A stretch of 64,000 nt of DNA from Pseudoalteromonas arctica A 37-1-2 (GTDB taxonomy: Bacteria; Pseudomonadota; Gammaproteobacteria; Enterobacterales; Alteromonadaceae). The stretch covers positions 1 to 64,000 of the forward strand of contig NZ_CP011026.1 in the NCBI RefSeq assembly GCF_000238395.3, given 5' to 3'. The notes under the pieces are model-generated. The model searched no databases and was not told the DNA's origin. It worked only from the letters and a program-made list of their open reading frames with translations. This document shows, in pieces, positions 45,868-55,659 of this stretch. Position 1 is the first letter of the stretch, and each line of letters starts with the position of its first letter. The translations under genes were made by a program, and so were the position numbers.

Positions 45868-48314
45868 TATTGCTGCTCCTCACCGTCATCCTTTTCGTCT
45901 TTCTTCTCATCAGTTTTAAGCTCAGTTTTAATATCTTGCATGATATCGCGACTTACTTTAGCTTTACTCTTTTCCTTTTTAAACACTTCAATACGTGAAG
46001 GAATAATACGACGAGGGTAGTTATTGTTTTCAACATCTACGTCAGCTGTTTCCCAGCCTGGGTCAACAGTAACTGATACAAGCGGTTTGTTTTTATCGGT
46101 AACAATCAGCTTTTGAACGTTTTTATAATTACGACGCCAAATTTCAGCAGGAATATAGCGCTCTTCTTTAGTGCCATCTTCATATGTTAGCTCTAATAAA
46201 ATAGGCATTACCAAACCACCAAGGTTTGAAAATTCCATAACGTAATAGTTTTTATCTTCTTCTAAAGCACGCTCAAGCGTTTTACGCTCCCACGGCTCTA
46301 AGCCTTTTAAAAACTTATTGTACGAGTTACGTTCTTTATTGGTTACAGTAAAACGGTCGTTTTCGTCATAAAAATCGGTAACATCAGAGTTTTTCTCAAC
46401 CCATGTTTTTTTACCTTGTGCGCGGTTACGCTCAACAAATAATGAAGTAGGTTTGTCTGCTTCAATATCACGTAAACGGCTGTAATCAATATCAGGGTTT
46501 TTAGTGTCTAAACGTAGTTGATATACTTTATCTAAAGAGATATCTACATGGTCTGTGGTGTAAAACCAGCCACGCCAAAACCAATCTAAATCAACACCAG
46601 AGGCTTCTTCCATTGTACGGAAAAAATCAGCTGGAGTAGGGCGCTTGTATTTCCAGCGCTGAGCATACTCTTTAAATGCAAAGTCGAATAAGTCACGACC
46701 TAAAATTACTTCACGTAAAATATTAAGGGCTGCTGCAGGTTTAGTATAAGCATTAGGACCTAAGCGTAATACACTGTCTGACTGAGTCATAACAGGTACT
46801 TGGTTTTCAGACTTCATGTAGCTCACTATATCGCGAGGCTCAACACCCCAAGGAATAGTAGGATCCCATTCACGACCAGCAACGCCATCTAAAAAGCTAT
46901 TTAAGCCTTCATCCATCCACGTCCATTGGCGCTCATCTGAGTTAACAATCATTGGAAAGTAAATATGACCCACTTCATGAATAACTACGCCAAGTAAAAA
47001 GCGCTTTTCAGCTTGAGAATAAGTACGTGTACCATCATCTTGTAACTTAGTACGCGGGCCGTTAAAGGTAATCATTGGGTATTCCATACCGCCAACAGGG
47101 CCATTTACCGATTGCGCAGTTGGGTATGGGTAGTCAAAAGAATACTTAGAGTACACTTCCATTGTGTGTACTACCGTTTCAGTTGAGTACTTCTCCCATA
47201 AGTCACCACCTTCTTTAGGGAAGAACGACATTGCCATAACTAAAGGTTGAACGTCACCACCTTGCTGATAACCCTTTGCATCCCACATAAACTTACGAGA
47301 CGACGCCCAAGCAAAGTCACGTACGTTTTGCGCTTTAAAGTGCCACGTTTTAGTTTTGTCGGTGCCTTCTTTTTCGTTTTCTAGCGCTTCTTCTGCGTTA
47401 ACAATAAACACAGGACGCTTAGATGTTTCGGCTTGCTTTAAACGTTTACGCTGAGTACTTGTAAGTACTTTGCTCGCGTTATCAAGTTTACCTGTTGCCG
47501 ATACAATGTGATCTGCCGGAACAGTAATCTCAACATCGTAATCACCAAACTCAAGCGTAAACTCACCTGAGCCTAAAAACGGCTTGTTTGTCCATGCTTC
47601 GTAATCGGTATAAGCCGCTAAACGAGGAAACCACTGAGCAATTAAGAATATGTCGTTGCCGTCCTCTTCAAAGTGCTCGTAACCAGAACGTGCACCCACT
47701 GCATCTTCTTCAACAATGTTGAAGGCAAAGTTCATGCTAAACTCTACTTCTTTACCTGGTTTTAATGGCTCGTTTAAATCGATGCGCATTAAGGTATCAA
47801 CTACGGTTACGCGTAGCTCTTTACCATCGTCATCTTTTACGCCACTGATTGTATAACCCAGTTCGTTGTCGCTCATAAATTGCTGACGACGTAATTCACC
47901 TAAACTTAATTTAGCGGGCTTTTGAGCTGGTAGGCTTTCTAAAGTGCTTTTAAACGTTTTAGTTGTTTCGGCAATAGAATCACTTTTAAAAATATTTTGA
48001 TCTAACTGTAACCATAAATATTTAAGCGTATGTGGTGAGTTATTTTTATATTCAATGCTTTGGCTACCGGTAATGCGGTGCTTTTTTTCATCTAACTTCA
48101 CATCAATATCGTAATTTACACGTTGCTGCCAGTATTTTTCACCTGGTTCGCCAGCGGCACTACGATAAACATTGGGTGTAGGAAGTGCTTCGTCTAATTG
48201 ACGAAATTTATCAACAAAAGAACCTTTTGTTTGCTCAACCGAAGACGCCATAGCTGCACTCGATATTGCGAACGGCAATACAAAAGCACTTAGCGTAAGA
48301 CCTATTTTTTTCAT
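45867..48314 (-). CDS. M1 family zinc metallopeptidase, exported
   Basis: Aminopeptidase-like enzyme of about 815 residues. Signal peptide MKKIGLTLSAFVLPFAISSAAMA. Zinc site HEVGHIYFP ... WMDEGLNSF (HExxH-x18-E) near residue 440-463 of the mature protein; the exopeptidase-type GGMEYPM motif (MEYP) lies upstream. The C terminus is lysine/glutamate-rich. Start set at 48314 because AGGA lies 7 nt upstream and the signal peptide begins there; the in-frame ATG at 48353 would add a non-conserved 13-residue leader. It forms an operon with the DUF6702 gene. Confidence 0.9.
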   Translation of the reverse strand: MKKIGLTLSAFVLPFAISSAAMASSVEQTKGSFVDKFRQLDEALPTPNVYRSAAGEPGEKYWQQRVNYDIDVKLDEKKHRITGSQSIEYKNNSPHTLKYLWLQLDQNIFKSDSIAETTKTFKSTLESLPAQKPAKLSLGELRRQQFMSDNELGYTISGVKDDDGKELRVTVVDTLMRIDLNEPLKPGKEVEFSMNFAFNIVEEDAVGARSGYEHFEEDGNDIFLIAQWFPRLAAYTDYEAWTNKPFLGSGEFTLEFGDYDVEITVPADHIVSATGKLDNASKVLTSTQRKRLKQAETSKRPVFIVNAEEALENEKEGTDKTKTWHFKAQNVRDFAWASSRKFMWDAKGYQQGGDVQPLVMAMSFFPKEGGDLWEKYSTETVVHTMEVYSKYSFDYPYPTAQSVNGPVGGMEYPMITFNGPRTKLQDDGTRTYSQAEKRFLLGVVIHEVGHIYFPMIVNSDERQWTWMDEGLNSFLDGVAGREWDPTIPWGVEPRDIVSYMKSENQVPVMTQSDSVLRLGPNAYTKPAAALNILREVILGRDLFDFAFKEYAQRWKYKRPTPADFFRTMEEASGVDLDWFWRGWFYTTDHVDISLDKVYQLRLDTKNPDIDYSRLRDIEADKPTSLFVERNRAQGKKTWVEKNSDVTDFYDENDRFTVTNKERNSYNKFLKGLEPWERKTLERALEEDKNYYVMEFSNLGGLVMPILLELTYEDGTKEERYIPAEIWRRNYKNVQKLIVTDKNKPLVSVTVDPGWETADVDVENNNYPRRIIPSRIEVFKKEKSKAKVSRDIMQDIKTELKTDEKKDEKDDGEEQQ

Positions 48315-48353
48315 TGTTAGTCCTAATATAATTTTGTGAGCGTACTTTGACAA

Positions 48354-48894
48354 ATATACCAGTTAGCTTCAATAAATTAGCGACCAAGTACCGTATTTTT
48401 AGGGTGATGTTCACTTAGTTTTTTAGATTGAAAAATACAATTATTTTGTAACAAAATACGAACAGATAAAAACTGTAAAGGGGGTTTACAAAATTGGGTT
48501 TTAACAATGGTTTTGATCGGTTAAATACAAAGTCCCAGAACTTAAAAAAATATCATTCACTTTATATATATTGCTAAAAAAGTATTGCTTTGGTATTACC
48601 AGGTAAACCATTAATCCTACGTATAAGTATTACTAATTCGAAACAAGTAAAATGGCCTAAAAGCCCTTTCTACTGAACAAAAACACAGTGAAAACGAGTA
48701 AATAATTGGCTCAAATATTGCCGAACTCCATTAATATTCGCTATTTGTACGATAAATGACAAATAGTGTAATTTTAGGTTGATCTTTAGTGCTGTTTATA
48801 TTTAAAATCGCCAACCTTTTTATTTGAGGCAAATAAATTCGTCACATTTATCCTCAAATTAATATCGATTACTAGCAAGAAATGCGGTGGGCTT
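48354..48894. other. Intergenic region
   Basis: A gap of about 540 bp between divergent genes, AT-rich. It contains one dispersed palindrome (48473-48491) and presumably both promoters. No gene or RNA is convincing. Confidence 0.5.
48473..48491 (-). repeat. Dispersed palindrome TGTAAA-N5-TTTACA (copy 8)
   Basis: CTGTAAAGGGGGTTTACAA, a near-perfect copy with only the outermost base differing. The G-run is on the + strand. Confidence 0.72.
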
Positions 48895-49131
48895 ATGGAT
48901 TTTTACATCCTAAAAAAACAACAAGAACTAATTGCGATTCCAGCAAGTGAGAATAACTGTAAGCAGTATCTCGATTCGGGTTATTTTTATATCGATAAAG
49001 TAGCAGCGTGCAACGAAACTAATGCACTAAAGGCGCTACACGCAAAACAAACTAAAACGTTAAAAATTCCATTATTAATGGCACTTTTAGCATTGCCGGT
49101 TGTTTTTTCAGCTTGGTACAGTTTAACCTAA
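48895..49131 (+). CDS. Small tail-anchored membrane protein, unknown
   Basis: A 78-residue protein with a soluble N-terminal part (MDFYILKKQQELIAIPASEN) and a single C-terminal membrane helix (about 56-76, KIPLLMALLALPVVFSAWYS). GGTGGG lies just upstream of ATG 48895. No family recognised. It lies 78 bp before sbcD in the same direction but with no obvious functional tie. Confidence 0.6.
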   Translation: MDFYILKKQQELIAIPASENNCKQYLDSGYFYIDKVAACNETNALKALHAKQTKTLKIPLLMALLALPVVFSAWYSLT

Positions 49132-49209
49132 CGTAATACATACCTTTGGCTTGCATCTTTAACAGCCTTGGGTATATTGGCGCTCTTACGGTTTTATTAA
49201 GAGCGCGAC

Positions 49210-50457
49210 ATGAAAGTCCTCCACACCTCAGATTGGCACCTTGGCCAACAATTTTACGAACACGATCGCCGTGTTGAACATCAAGCTTTTTTTACATGGT
49301 TATTAGCCACTCTTGTTGAACAACAAATAGACTTACTTTTAGTTGCAGGCGATATTTATCATACAGCGACTCCAAGTGCTAGCGCCGAAAATCAGCTTTA
49401 TCAATTTATTAAAGACGCCAAAAAAGCATGCCCACTATTACATGTAGTGATTATTGCGGGTAACCACGACTCTGCAAATCGTATTTTGGCAGCTCAGCCA
49501 TTACTTGCACAGTTTGATACTCACGTAGTCGGGCGCTTTGATGTAGCAACACCCGATGAAACTGTTATTACCATAAATACCAATGGTAAACGCGCTGTAA
49601 TCGTCGCTATGCCATTTTTACGCGCAAGCGATGTAAGTTTACTTAGCCAAACCGAAAGCGGCCCTAGTTATGCACAAGGCGTTTCAAAAGCTTATGAACT
49701 TGCACTAGAGCAAGCTACTAATATAAACGAGCAAAACTCACCATTAATAGTTATGGGGCATTTACACGCAAAGGGCGGGCACATTTCAAGTGATTCTGAG
49801 CGTAACTTAGTAATAGGTGGTGAAGAGTCTATTTCAGCCAATGTATTTGGTAAACAAGCCAACTACGTTGCTCTTGGGCACTTACACAAAGCGCAACAAG
49901 TCGCTAAAAGTGATGTTATTCGCTACAGCGGCACACCTATCCCTATGTCGTTTTCAGAACGTAACTACACGCACCAAGTAAATGTTGTTGAGTTTATTAT
50001 TGATGAAAAACAACATATTAGTACAACTGTAAACCCCCTTTACATTCCGCGCTCTGCCGATGTAATTATTTTACCAAAAGGGGAGTGTGTACCATTAAGC
50101 GAACTATGCGAGCAAATTAAAGCGCTCGACACTGCACAAAATACAATAGCGCCTTATTTACGTGTAAAGCTTAAATCAAGCGATACCGACACCACCTTCA
50201 GAGAACAAATAGAACAAGCACTTGAAGGTAAGCATATTAAATTTTGTGGTATTGAACGTGTACGTGAGCAATCAGCGCAAAATGACGACAACACCGTATT
50301 TGAAGATTTAAGCGAAGTTGAAATGCTCAATCCACTAAACCTATTAGAACAAGCGTTCGCAAACGATAAAGACATGGCAGGGCAAAGCGTACCCGATGAG
50401 CTAAAAGCACTTTTAAGTGACGTGATAAACGAGCTTACGGAGCAAGAACAACTATGA
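49210..50457 (+). CDS. sbcD: Exonuclease SbcCD subunit D (nuclease)
   Basis: Mn-dependent nuclease subunit (Mre11 homologue) of SbcCD, which cuts hairpins and protein-blocked DNA ends. The 415-residue protein shows the phosphoesterase motifs HTSDWHLGQ, GDIYHTATPS, GNHDS, GHLHAKGG and LGHLHKAQ in order. It overlaps sbcC by 4 bp (ATGA). A copy of the dispersed palindrome is embedded at 50027-50045, encoding TVNPLY. Confidence 0.95.
   Translation: MKVLHTSDWHLGQQFYEHDRRVEHQAFFTWLLATLVEQQIDLLLVAGDIYHTATPSASAENQLYQFIKDAKKACPLLHVVIIAGNHDSANRILAAQPLLAQFDTHVVGRFDVATPDETVITINTNGKRAVIVAMPFLRASDVSLLSQTESGPSYAQGVSKAYELALEQATNINEQNSPLIVMGHLHAKGGHISSDSERNLVIGGEESISANVFGKQANYVALGHLHKAQQVAKSDVIRYSGTPIPMSFSERNYTHQVNVVEFIIDEKQHISTTVNPLYIPRSADVIILPKGECVPLSELCEQIKALDTAQNTIAPYLRVKLKSSDTDTTFREQIEQALEGKHIKFCGIERVREQSAQNDDNTVFEDLSEVEMLNPLNLLEQAFANDKDMAGQSVPDELKALLSDVINELTEQEQL
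50027..50045 (+). repeat. Dispersed palindrome TGTAAA-N5-TTTACA (copy 9)
   Basis: CTGTAAACCCCCTTTACAT inside sbcD. Both hexamers and the C5 spacer are perfect even though the DNA also encodes protein. Confidence 0.72.
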
Positions 50458-53400
50458 AAATAACCGCAGTTCGTATTCATAATTTAGCCTCAATAGTTGA
50501 CGCTGAAATAGATTTTACTAAAGCCCCATTAAAAGACGCAGGTCTATTTGCCATCACAGGCGATACTGGCGCTGGTAAAAGTACCTTTTTAGATGCCATT
50601 TGTTTAGCCCTTTATACAAAAACAGCGAGGCTGCGCGGTGATAAAGGTAACTTAATTGAGTTTAACGGCGACAGCATTAAGCTTAATGATGCGCGAAACT
50701 TGCTACGCAGAGGTACATGGGAAGGCTACGCCGAGGTCGACTTTTTAGGACAAGATAAACAGCTTTATCGTGCGCGCTATACAATTGCACGAACCCATAA
50801 AAAAGTAACAGGCAAACTTAAAGTAGCAGAGCACACTTTAGTAACCCTGCCAGACGAAACCCTTATAGCTGACAAAAGCCACACAATAAAAGAAGTCGAG
50901 AGTAAAATAGGGCTTAACTTTGAGCAGTTCTCCCGTGCCGTACTTTTAGCACAACATGAGTTTGCTGCGTTTTTAAAAGCCACTGGCGATGAGCGAGCGC
51001 AACTTTTAGAGTGCTTAACAGGTACCGATAAATTTAGCCGTATTGGCGTGCGTATTTTTGAGCGCCATAAAGAGCAAGTAGCAAAGCTTGAAGCGCTTAA
51101 AGCTGGTCTTGAAAGCTATACTTTGTTAACCCCAGAAGAACTTGAGCTACAACAAACCAAGTTAACCGATTTAAAAGCGCAAACCGAACACACTAAAAAA
51201 GAGCTATCCAAAACCGAAAAAGCACTTAACTGGTATCAGCAAGCTACAGTACTTGAGCAAAACTTACTGCAAGCACAGCAAACCCAGCAACAAGCAAGCT
51301 CAGCGCTTGAAAGTATCGTTGAGCAAAGCGAGCAGGCAAAACAAGCTAAACAATCGCTTGAAATAAAAGATAACCGCAGCCGTTTTAATTTGTTAACCGA
51401 TCAAAATACGGCGTTGGATCAGCAAATAACATCGTTTAAAAGTGTTGATCATTTAGCGGTAATTAACGAGCGTAATACCGCGCTTGCTAAGCATACCGAG
51501 CTGCTTAATAACGCCAATGAGCAAAAACAAAATGCAGCGCCCGTTATAGCTAAAGCGAGAGAGCTCGACAGCAGCATTGCGTTGCAAACTCAAGCTGTAA
51601 AAGGTACTGAGTCGCAAATAACCAAAGAGCAATCTCAATTAGATGAGTTCACACAGCAGCTTAAACAAAGCAATAGCGAGCTTGAACTCGCTAATACCGA
51701 ATCAACTAAAAGCCAGCAATGGCTTAATGAACATGCACAGCTGCATGTTTTAGCAAAAGACTGGAGCTACTATCAGCAAAGCTTTGATACTTACTTAAAT
51801 GCACAGCAGCAATTAACCGCAAACCTTGCACAAAGCCAAACTCTTAATAGGGAGCTTGCAAGTCAGACTGAGCGTTTAAATACACAAAATAATAAAGTGC
51901 AGCAGTGCGAGGTGGCACTTAGTGGTGAGCAATCAACTTTACAGGCATTAAATACTCAGCTTAATGAGTTTAATGCAGAGCACTGCGACGCGCAGTTAAA
52001 AAGTATTGATTACTTAAAAGAGCAGCGAGAGCGCTACGGGCAATTTAACGCAGAACTAAAACAAAGTACTCAACGCCAACAAGTGCTTAATCAGCAGTTA
52101 AATGAAAGCCAGCAAGCCCATGCTTTACTTAATCAGCATTTAATAACCAGCGAGCAAGCGCTTAAAGGCAACGAGTACGCACTTAACCAAGCGCGCTTAA
52201 GAGCCAGCGAGAACGTAGAGCATTTACGCACTGAGCTTCGCCCTAATGAACCTTGTTTAGTGTGCGGTGCAACTGAGCACCCGTATGCGGTAAATCAAAA
52301 TCAGCAATTAAATAACTTAATTACTGATTTTGAAAACGCTTTTAATGCCGCTAAAAAGCAATTTGACCATGCACAAAGCGAGCTGCATAAGCACCAAACT
52401 CAACATGCCGTATTAACTGCTGAACACGGGCAACTTGAGCAAGTAATACAAACGGCAAAAGCTAAACAGCTCGACATTAAAAATACCATGCAAGGCGCAC
52501 GCACAGAGCTTAACGACTTAACGCCTGATCAGCTTGAAGTAACTTATAAGCAGTTAACGGAGCAAAAAGCGCAATACTTTGAGCAACAAAAACGTCAACG
52601 TACACTGCAAACTAAAGTAAATGAGCTACTAGCAGCACTTAAAGCAGAGCAGCAAGTACAGCAGCAACTTAGTAATAAACACCTTGAGCTTACACATCAG
52701 CAAAACCAAATAACGAGTAAGCATAGCGAACTAAGTGCGCAAATTAACGAGCTCGGTACAACGCTTAATAGCCAATTTGAAAACAGTGATTTTTGGCAGC
52801 AACTACAAGCCAATACGCTTGAGCTTACCCAGTTGCACGAGCAAGTTACGCAGTATCAGCAAACTCAAATGCAACTTGAGCAAAGCCAAAAACGTCAAGA
52901 CACAGCTAATGAGCAAATAAAGCAGCTCACACCGCTTATAAGTAACAACGAGCAATCGTTAAAAGCACTTAATGAAGAGCTTGTAAAAGCTAAAAATTTA
53001 CTAAGCACTGTACAAAGTGAGCGCTTAGCTTTATTTAATAACGAGCAAATAAGCGCAGACGACTACCAAGCAAAACTCACAAGTGCGCAAGAGCAACTGC
53101 AATCGCAGGTTCAAGCGAGTCAAAAAGCCTATGACGACGCGATAAAACAACGAGATGAGCACGCCATAACGCTTAAAAATGTAGAGCAACGCTTACTTGA
53201 AAACAGCCAAGAGCTAGCAACGCTTGAGGCACGTTATAACCAGTGGTTTACTGACTTTAAAGTGCAATATAGCAATGCAACGCACGAACAGGTCAAAATT
53301 TTACTAACGCTTAGTAGCGAGACTATTAAAGCGCATTTAACTCAGCACGAGCAGTTAATTCAAGCGCTAACAGATGCAAACGCCGCATTAAAACAGCAGC

Positions 53401-54104
53401 AACTTACGCTTGAAAAACACAACAGTAGCGATAAACCAACGCAAAGTGCAGAGGCTTTAAGTACGCAACTAAGCAGCTTAAACGAGCAACAAACGCAGCT
53501 GCAAAATTCATTACTAGCAACTAATACCGCTATTGAGCAACATAACCAAAATGCGAAAGCGCTTGAAGGTAAGCAGGCTGAGTTAACTACGCTTAAAACC
53601 GAGGTTGAACAATGGCACTTGCTTAATAAAGTATTGGGTGATGCAACGGGTAAAACCATGCGTAACTTAGCGCAAACACAAACGTTAAAAATATTACTGC
53701 ACTATGCCAACAGCCATTTAAAAACACTCAACAAACGTTACGAATTAACCGCCATAGCGCAAACGCTCGACATTGCAATTATCGACCGCGACATGGCCGA
53801 CGAGCAACGCTCTGTTAATACACTCTCAGGCGGGGAGTCATTTTTAGTATCGCTCGCACTTGCACTTGGTTTAGCATCGCTTTCGTCAAACAAAGTACAA
53901 ATCAATTCTTTGTTTATTGACGAAGGGTTTGGTACGTTAGACAGCGAAACCCTAAGCATTGCAATGGACGCTTTGGATTCTTTGCAAGCACAAGGCAGAA
54001 AAGTAGGCGTTATATCGCACGTAACACAAATGAGCGAGCGTGTAGCCACTCAAGTGCATGTAGCCAAAAAGCCAGGTGGATATTCCACAGTTGAAGTTTT
54101 ATAA
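50454..54104 (+). CDS. sbcC: Exonuclease SbcCD subunit C (SMC-like ATPase)
   Basis: ATPase subunit (Rad50 homologue), 1216 residues. Walker A GDTGAGKST at about 36-44; very long glutamine-rich coiled coils (about 190-1030); a zinc-hook CxxC in EPCLVCGATEHPY near residue 600; ABC signature LSGGESFLVSLALALGLASLSS near 1125 and Walker B LFIDEGFGTLD near 1155. Expressed with sbcD through overlapping start and stop. It acts in DNA-end processing in the cytoplasm. Confidence 0.95.
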   Translation: MKITAVRIHNLASIVDAEIDFTKAPLKDAGLFAITGDTGAGKSTFLDAICLALYTKTARLRGDKGNLIEFNGDSIKLNDARNLLRRGTWEGYAEVDFLGQDKQLYRARYTIARTHKKVTGKLKVAEHTLVTLPDETLIADKSHTIKEVESKIGLNFEQFSRAVLLAQHEFAAFLKATGDERAQLLECLTGTDKFSRIGVRIFERHKEQVAKLEALKAGLESYTLLTPEELELQQTKLTDLKAQTEHTKKELSKTEKALNWYQQATVLEQNLLQAQQTQQQASSALESIVEQSEQAKQAKQSLEIKDNRSRFNLLTDQNTALDQQITSFKSVDHLAVINERNTALAKHTELLNNANEQKQNAAPVIAKARELDSSIALQTQAVKGTESQITKEQSQLDEFTQQLKQSNSELELANTESTKSQQWLNEHAQLHVLAKDWSYYQQSFDTYLNAQQQLTANLAQSQTLNRELASQTERLNTQNNKVQQCEVALSGEQSTLQALNTQLNEFNAEHCDAQLKSIDYLKEQRERYGQFNAELKQSTQRQQVLNQQLNESQQAHALLNQHLITSEQALKGNEYALNQARLRASENVEHLRTELRPNEPCLVCGATEHPYAVNQNQQLNNLITDFENAFNAAKKQFDHAQSELHKHQTQHAVLTAEHGQLEQVIQTAKAKQLDIKNTMQGARTELNDLTPDQLEVTYKQLTEQKAQYFEQQKRQRTLQTKVNELLAALKAEQQVQQQLSNKHLELTHQQNQITSKHSELSAQINELGTTLNSQFENSDFWQQLQANTLELTQLHEQVTQYQQTQMQLEQSQKRQDTANEQIKQLTPLISNNEQSLKALNEELVKAKNLLSTVQSERLALFNNEQISADDYQAKLTSAQEQLQSQVQASQKAYDDAIKQRDEHAITLKNVEQRLLENSQELATLEARYNQWFTDFKVQYSNATHEQVKILLTLSSETIKAHLTQHEQLIQALTDANAALKQQQLTLEKHNSSDKPTQSAEALSTQLSSLNEQQTQLQNSLLATNTAIEQHNQNAKALEGKQAELTTLKTEVEQWHLLNKVLGDATGKTMRNLAQTQTLKILLHYANSHLKTLNKRYELTAIAQTLDIAIIDRDMADEQRSVNTLSGGESFLVSLALALGLASLSSNKVQINSLFIDEGFGTLDSETLSIAMDALDSLQAQGRKVGVISHVTQMSERVATQVHVAKKPGGYSTVEVL

Positions 54105-54132
54105 GCAACATTACTGAAAACAAGGAGATACA

Positions 54133-54789
54133 ATGCCAACGTTTACAGGCGAGCAAGCAACACAATACGATAGCCGTATAACCCGGTTAGTTCCTGGTTA
54201 TGAATTATTACATCAGCTCACTAACGCACAGCTAAAAGCAACGCTAAGCGATAATGCGCATATTTTAGTAGTAGGGGCAGGCACAGGCAAAGAAGTGCTT
54301 GCACTGGCTGCATTAAACCCTACATGGCAATTTACCGCGCAAGATACATCAGCCGATATGCTTGCTATCGCGAAGCAGCAATTTGATGAGCAAGGCATAG
54401 CAAGCCGCGTCAATATTCACAACGGACCTGTTAATAAATTATCGGTTAAAGCCGATGCCGTTTTATGTTTATTGGTAATGCATTTTGTACAAGATAACGG
54501 CGATAAAAAAGAGTTATTAAAAGCGATTAAAGGAAGCCTTAAAAAAGACGCCAACCTTTATATTGCAGATTTAATGCGCCCTGAAACTTCATTTGAGCGC
54601 GAAGCCCAGCTTACAACGTGCGCGCAATTGGGTTTAACCGAAACAGGTAAAACACAAACAGGGCACGACTTAGAAAATGAGTTTTACCCGCTTGATAGAA
54701 TGCGCTTTAGCGAATTGCTAAATGAGTGCAAATTTGGCATTCCGAAGCTGTATTTTAAAGCGCTAGGTTTTAGCGGATATGTAGTTTAA
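54133..54789 (+). CDS. Class I SAM-dependent methyltransferase
   Basis: A 218-residue Rossmann-fold methyltransferase: SAM motif I ILVVGAGTGKEVLALA at about 45-60, acidic loop FTAQDTSADML, motif II-like DAVLCLLVMHFVQD. Similar proteins are annotated as generic methyltransferases with unknown substrate. AAGGAG precedes ATG 54133. It lies 28 bp after sbcC and may be cotranscribed. Confidence 0.87.
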   Translation: MPTFTGEQATQYDSRITRLVPGYELLHQLTNAQLKATLSDNAHILVVGAGTGKEVLALAALNPTWQFTAQDTSADMLAIAKQQFDEQGIASRVNIHNGPVNKLSVKADAVLCLLVMHFVQDNGDKKELLKAIKGSLKKDANLYIADLMRPETSFEREAQLTTCAQLGLTETGKTQTGHDLENEFYPLDRMRFSELLNECKFGIPKLYFKALGFSGYVV

Positions 54790-54830
54790 GTTTTACAAGC
54801 TAAACAAGCACCCGCTATTTAGCACCAATA

Positions 54831-54862
54831 AAAACACCGAGTGAACAAACTCGGTGTTTTTA
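54831..54862 (+). terminator. Terminator after the methyltransferase gene
   Basis: AAAACACCGAGT / ACTCGGTGTTTT stem followed by TATAT, closing the sbcDC-methyltransferase unit. Confidence 0.85.
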
Positions 54863-55012
54863 TATAAACCCCTCTACACCACGCTTTTATTTTATACGTA
54901 GGTCGGTTAAGCGATGCGCCACCCGCCGGGGGATTACAGAATCACGACATAGATAAATAAAAAGCTGATGAGGTAATAGAGCAATGCGATTCTGCATCAA
55001 CTTTATTCATTT

Positions 55013-55657
55013 TCATATTTTCATCATACCTTGAAGTTTTTTATCATCCTTTACATAGGAACGCCAAAAAGCTGAAAACTCGTAATTATCACGAATCATT
55101 ACTTCAATTCTCTCAACTGCATCTTGAATATCTCGATCGGTAGATTCCCTACTTACTATTGTAAGTCTATGATTAAGCAATTTAGTATAGTGTTTAAATA
55201 GTTTTTCCATTAAATTAGCACGAGTAATTCCACGCAGGGCTGTATTGTCCTCGTTAAAGCACCTACTTAATAATTCAACCGTGTTAATAACTTTAGGGTT
55301 ATCTACAATAGCGGTTATACCTACATCATTATCCGGCATTATAGGGGGCATGTGTTTTATAGCATGTACTAAATTAATATCGTCAGAACAACAATCTACC
55401 AAGTTTTTATGCCGTGTGCCTTTTATGCTGTTGCAGCGAGCACATGAATAAAACAAATTATTCCAATCAAATTTCAATACTTCATTTTCCAGATGAGGTT
55501 CAAAGTGTTCTATCTCTGGCGCATCCAAGTCAGCTTGCTCGCACAGATAGCATTTTCCGTGAAACATTTTATTTAGCCGTTCAACAACTTCTGGTGAGTT
55601 ATAAACTTTCCTTGCAAGGGAAGCAGGTGCCTCCCCTATTCTCTCAACTTTGAACAC
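55013..55657 (-). CDS. ptuB: HNH endonuclease of a Septu-type system (PtuB-like)
   Basis: A 214-residue nuclease. The HNH/zinc core is CYLCE (about 36-40), then EIEHFEPH (about 49-56) and WNNLFYSCARCN (about 65-76), giving paired CxxC motifs, the His and the Asn. It starts at GTG 55657, with AAGGAG inside the end of ptuA; 2 bp separate the two genes. In Septu, PtuA (ATPase) and PtuB (HNH nuclease) form an anti-phage complex that cuts DNA. It lies next to an insertion sequence. Confidence 0.83.
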   Translation of the reverse strand: MFKVERIGEAPASLARKVYNSPEVVERLNKMFHGKCYLCEQADLDAPEIEHFEPHLENEVLKFDWNNLFYSCARCNSIKGTRHKNLVDCCSDDINLVHAIKHMPPIMPDNDVGITAIVDNPKVINTVELLSRCFNEDNTALRGITRANLMEKLFKHYTKLLNHRLTIVSRESTDRDIQDAVERIEVMIRDNYEFSAFWRSYVKDDKKLQGMMKI

Positions 55658-55659
55658 TG

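Noticed and set aside
47501..47525. GTGATCTGCC inside the M1 peptidase gene as a GATC-class motif.
   Set aside because: The TTAGTAAA left half is missing.
54895..54945. GTAGGTCGGTTAAGCGATG-like GC-rich stretch as an IS end or REP repeat.
   Set aside because: It resembles a common interspersed repeat fragment but has only one copy here and no clear boundaries.
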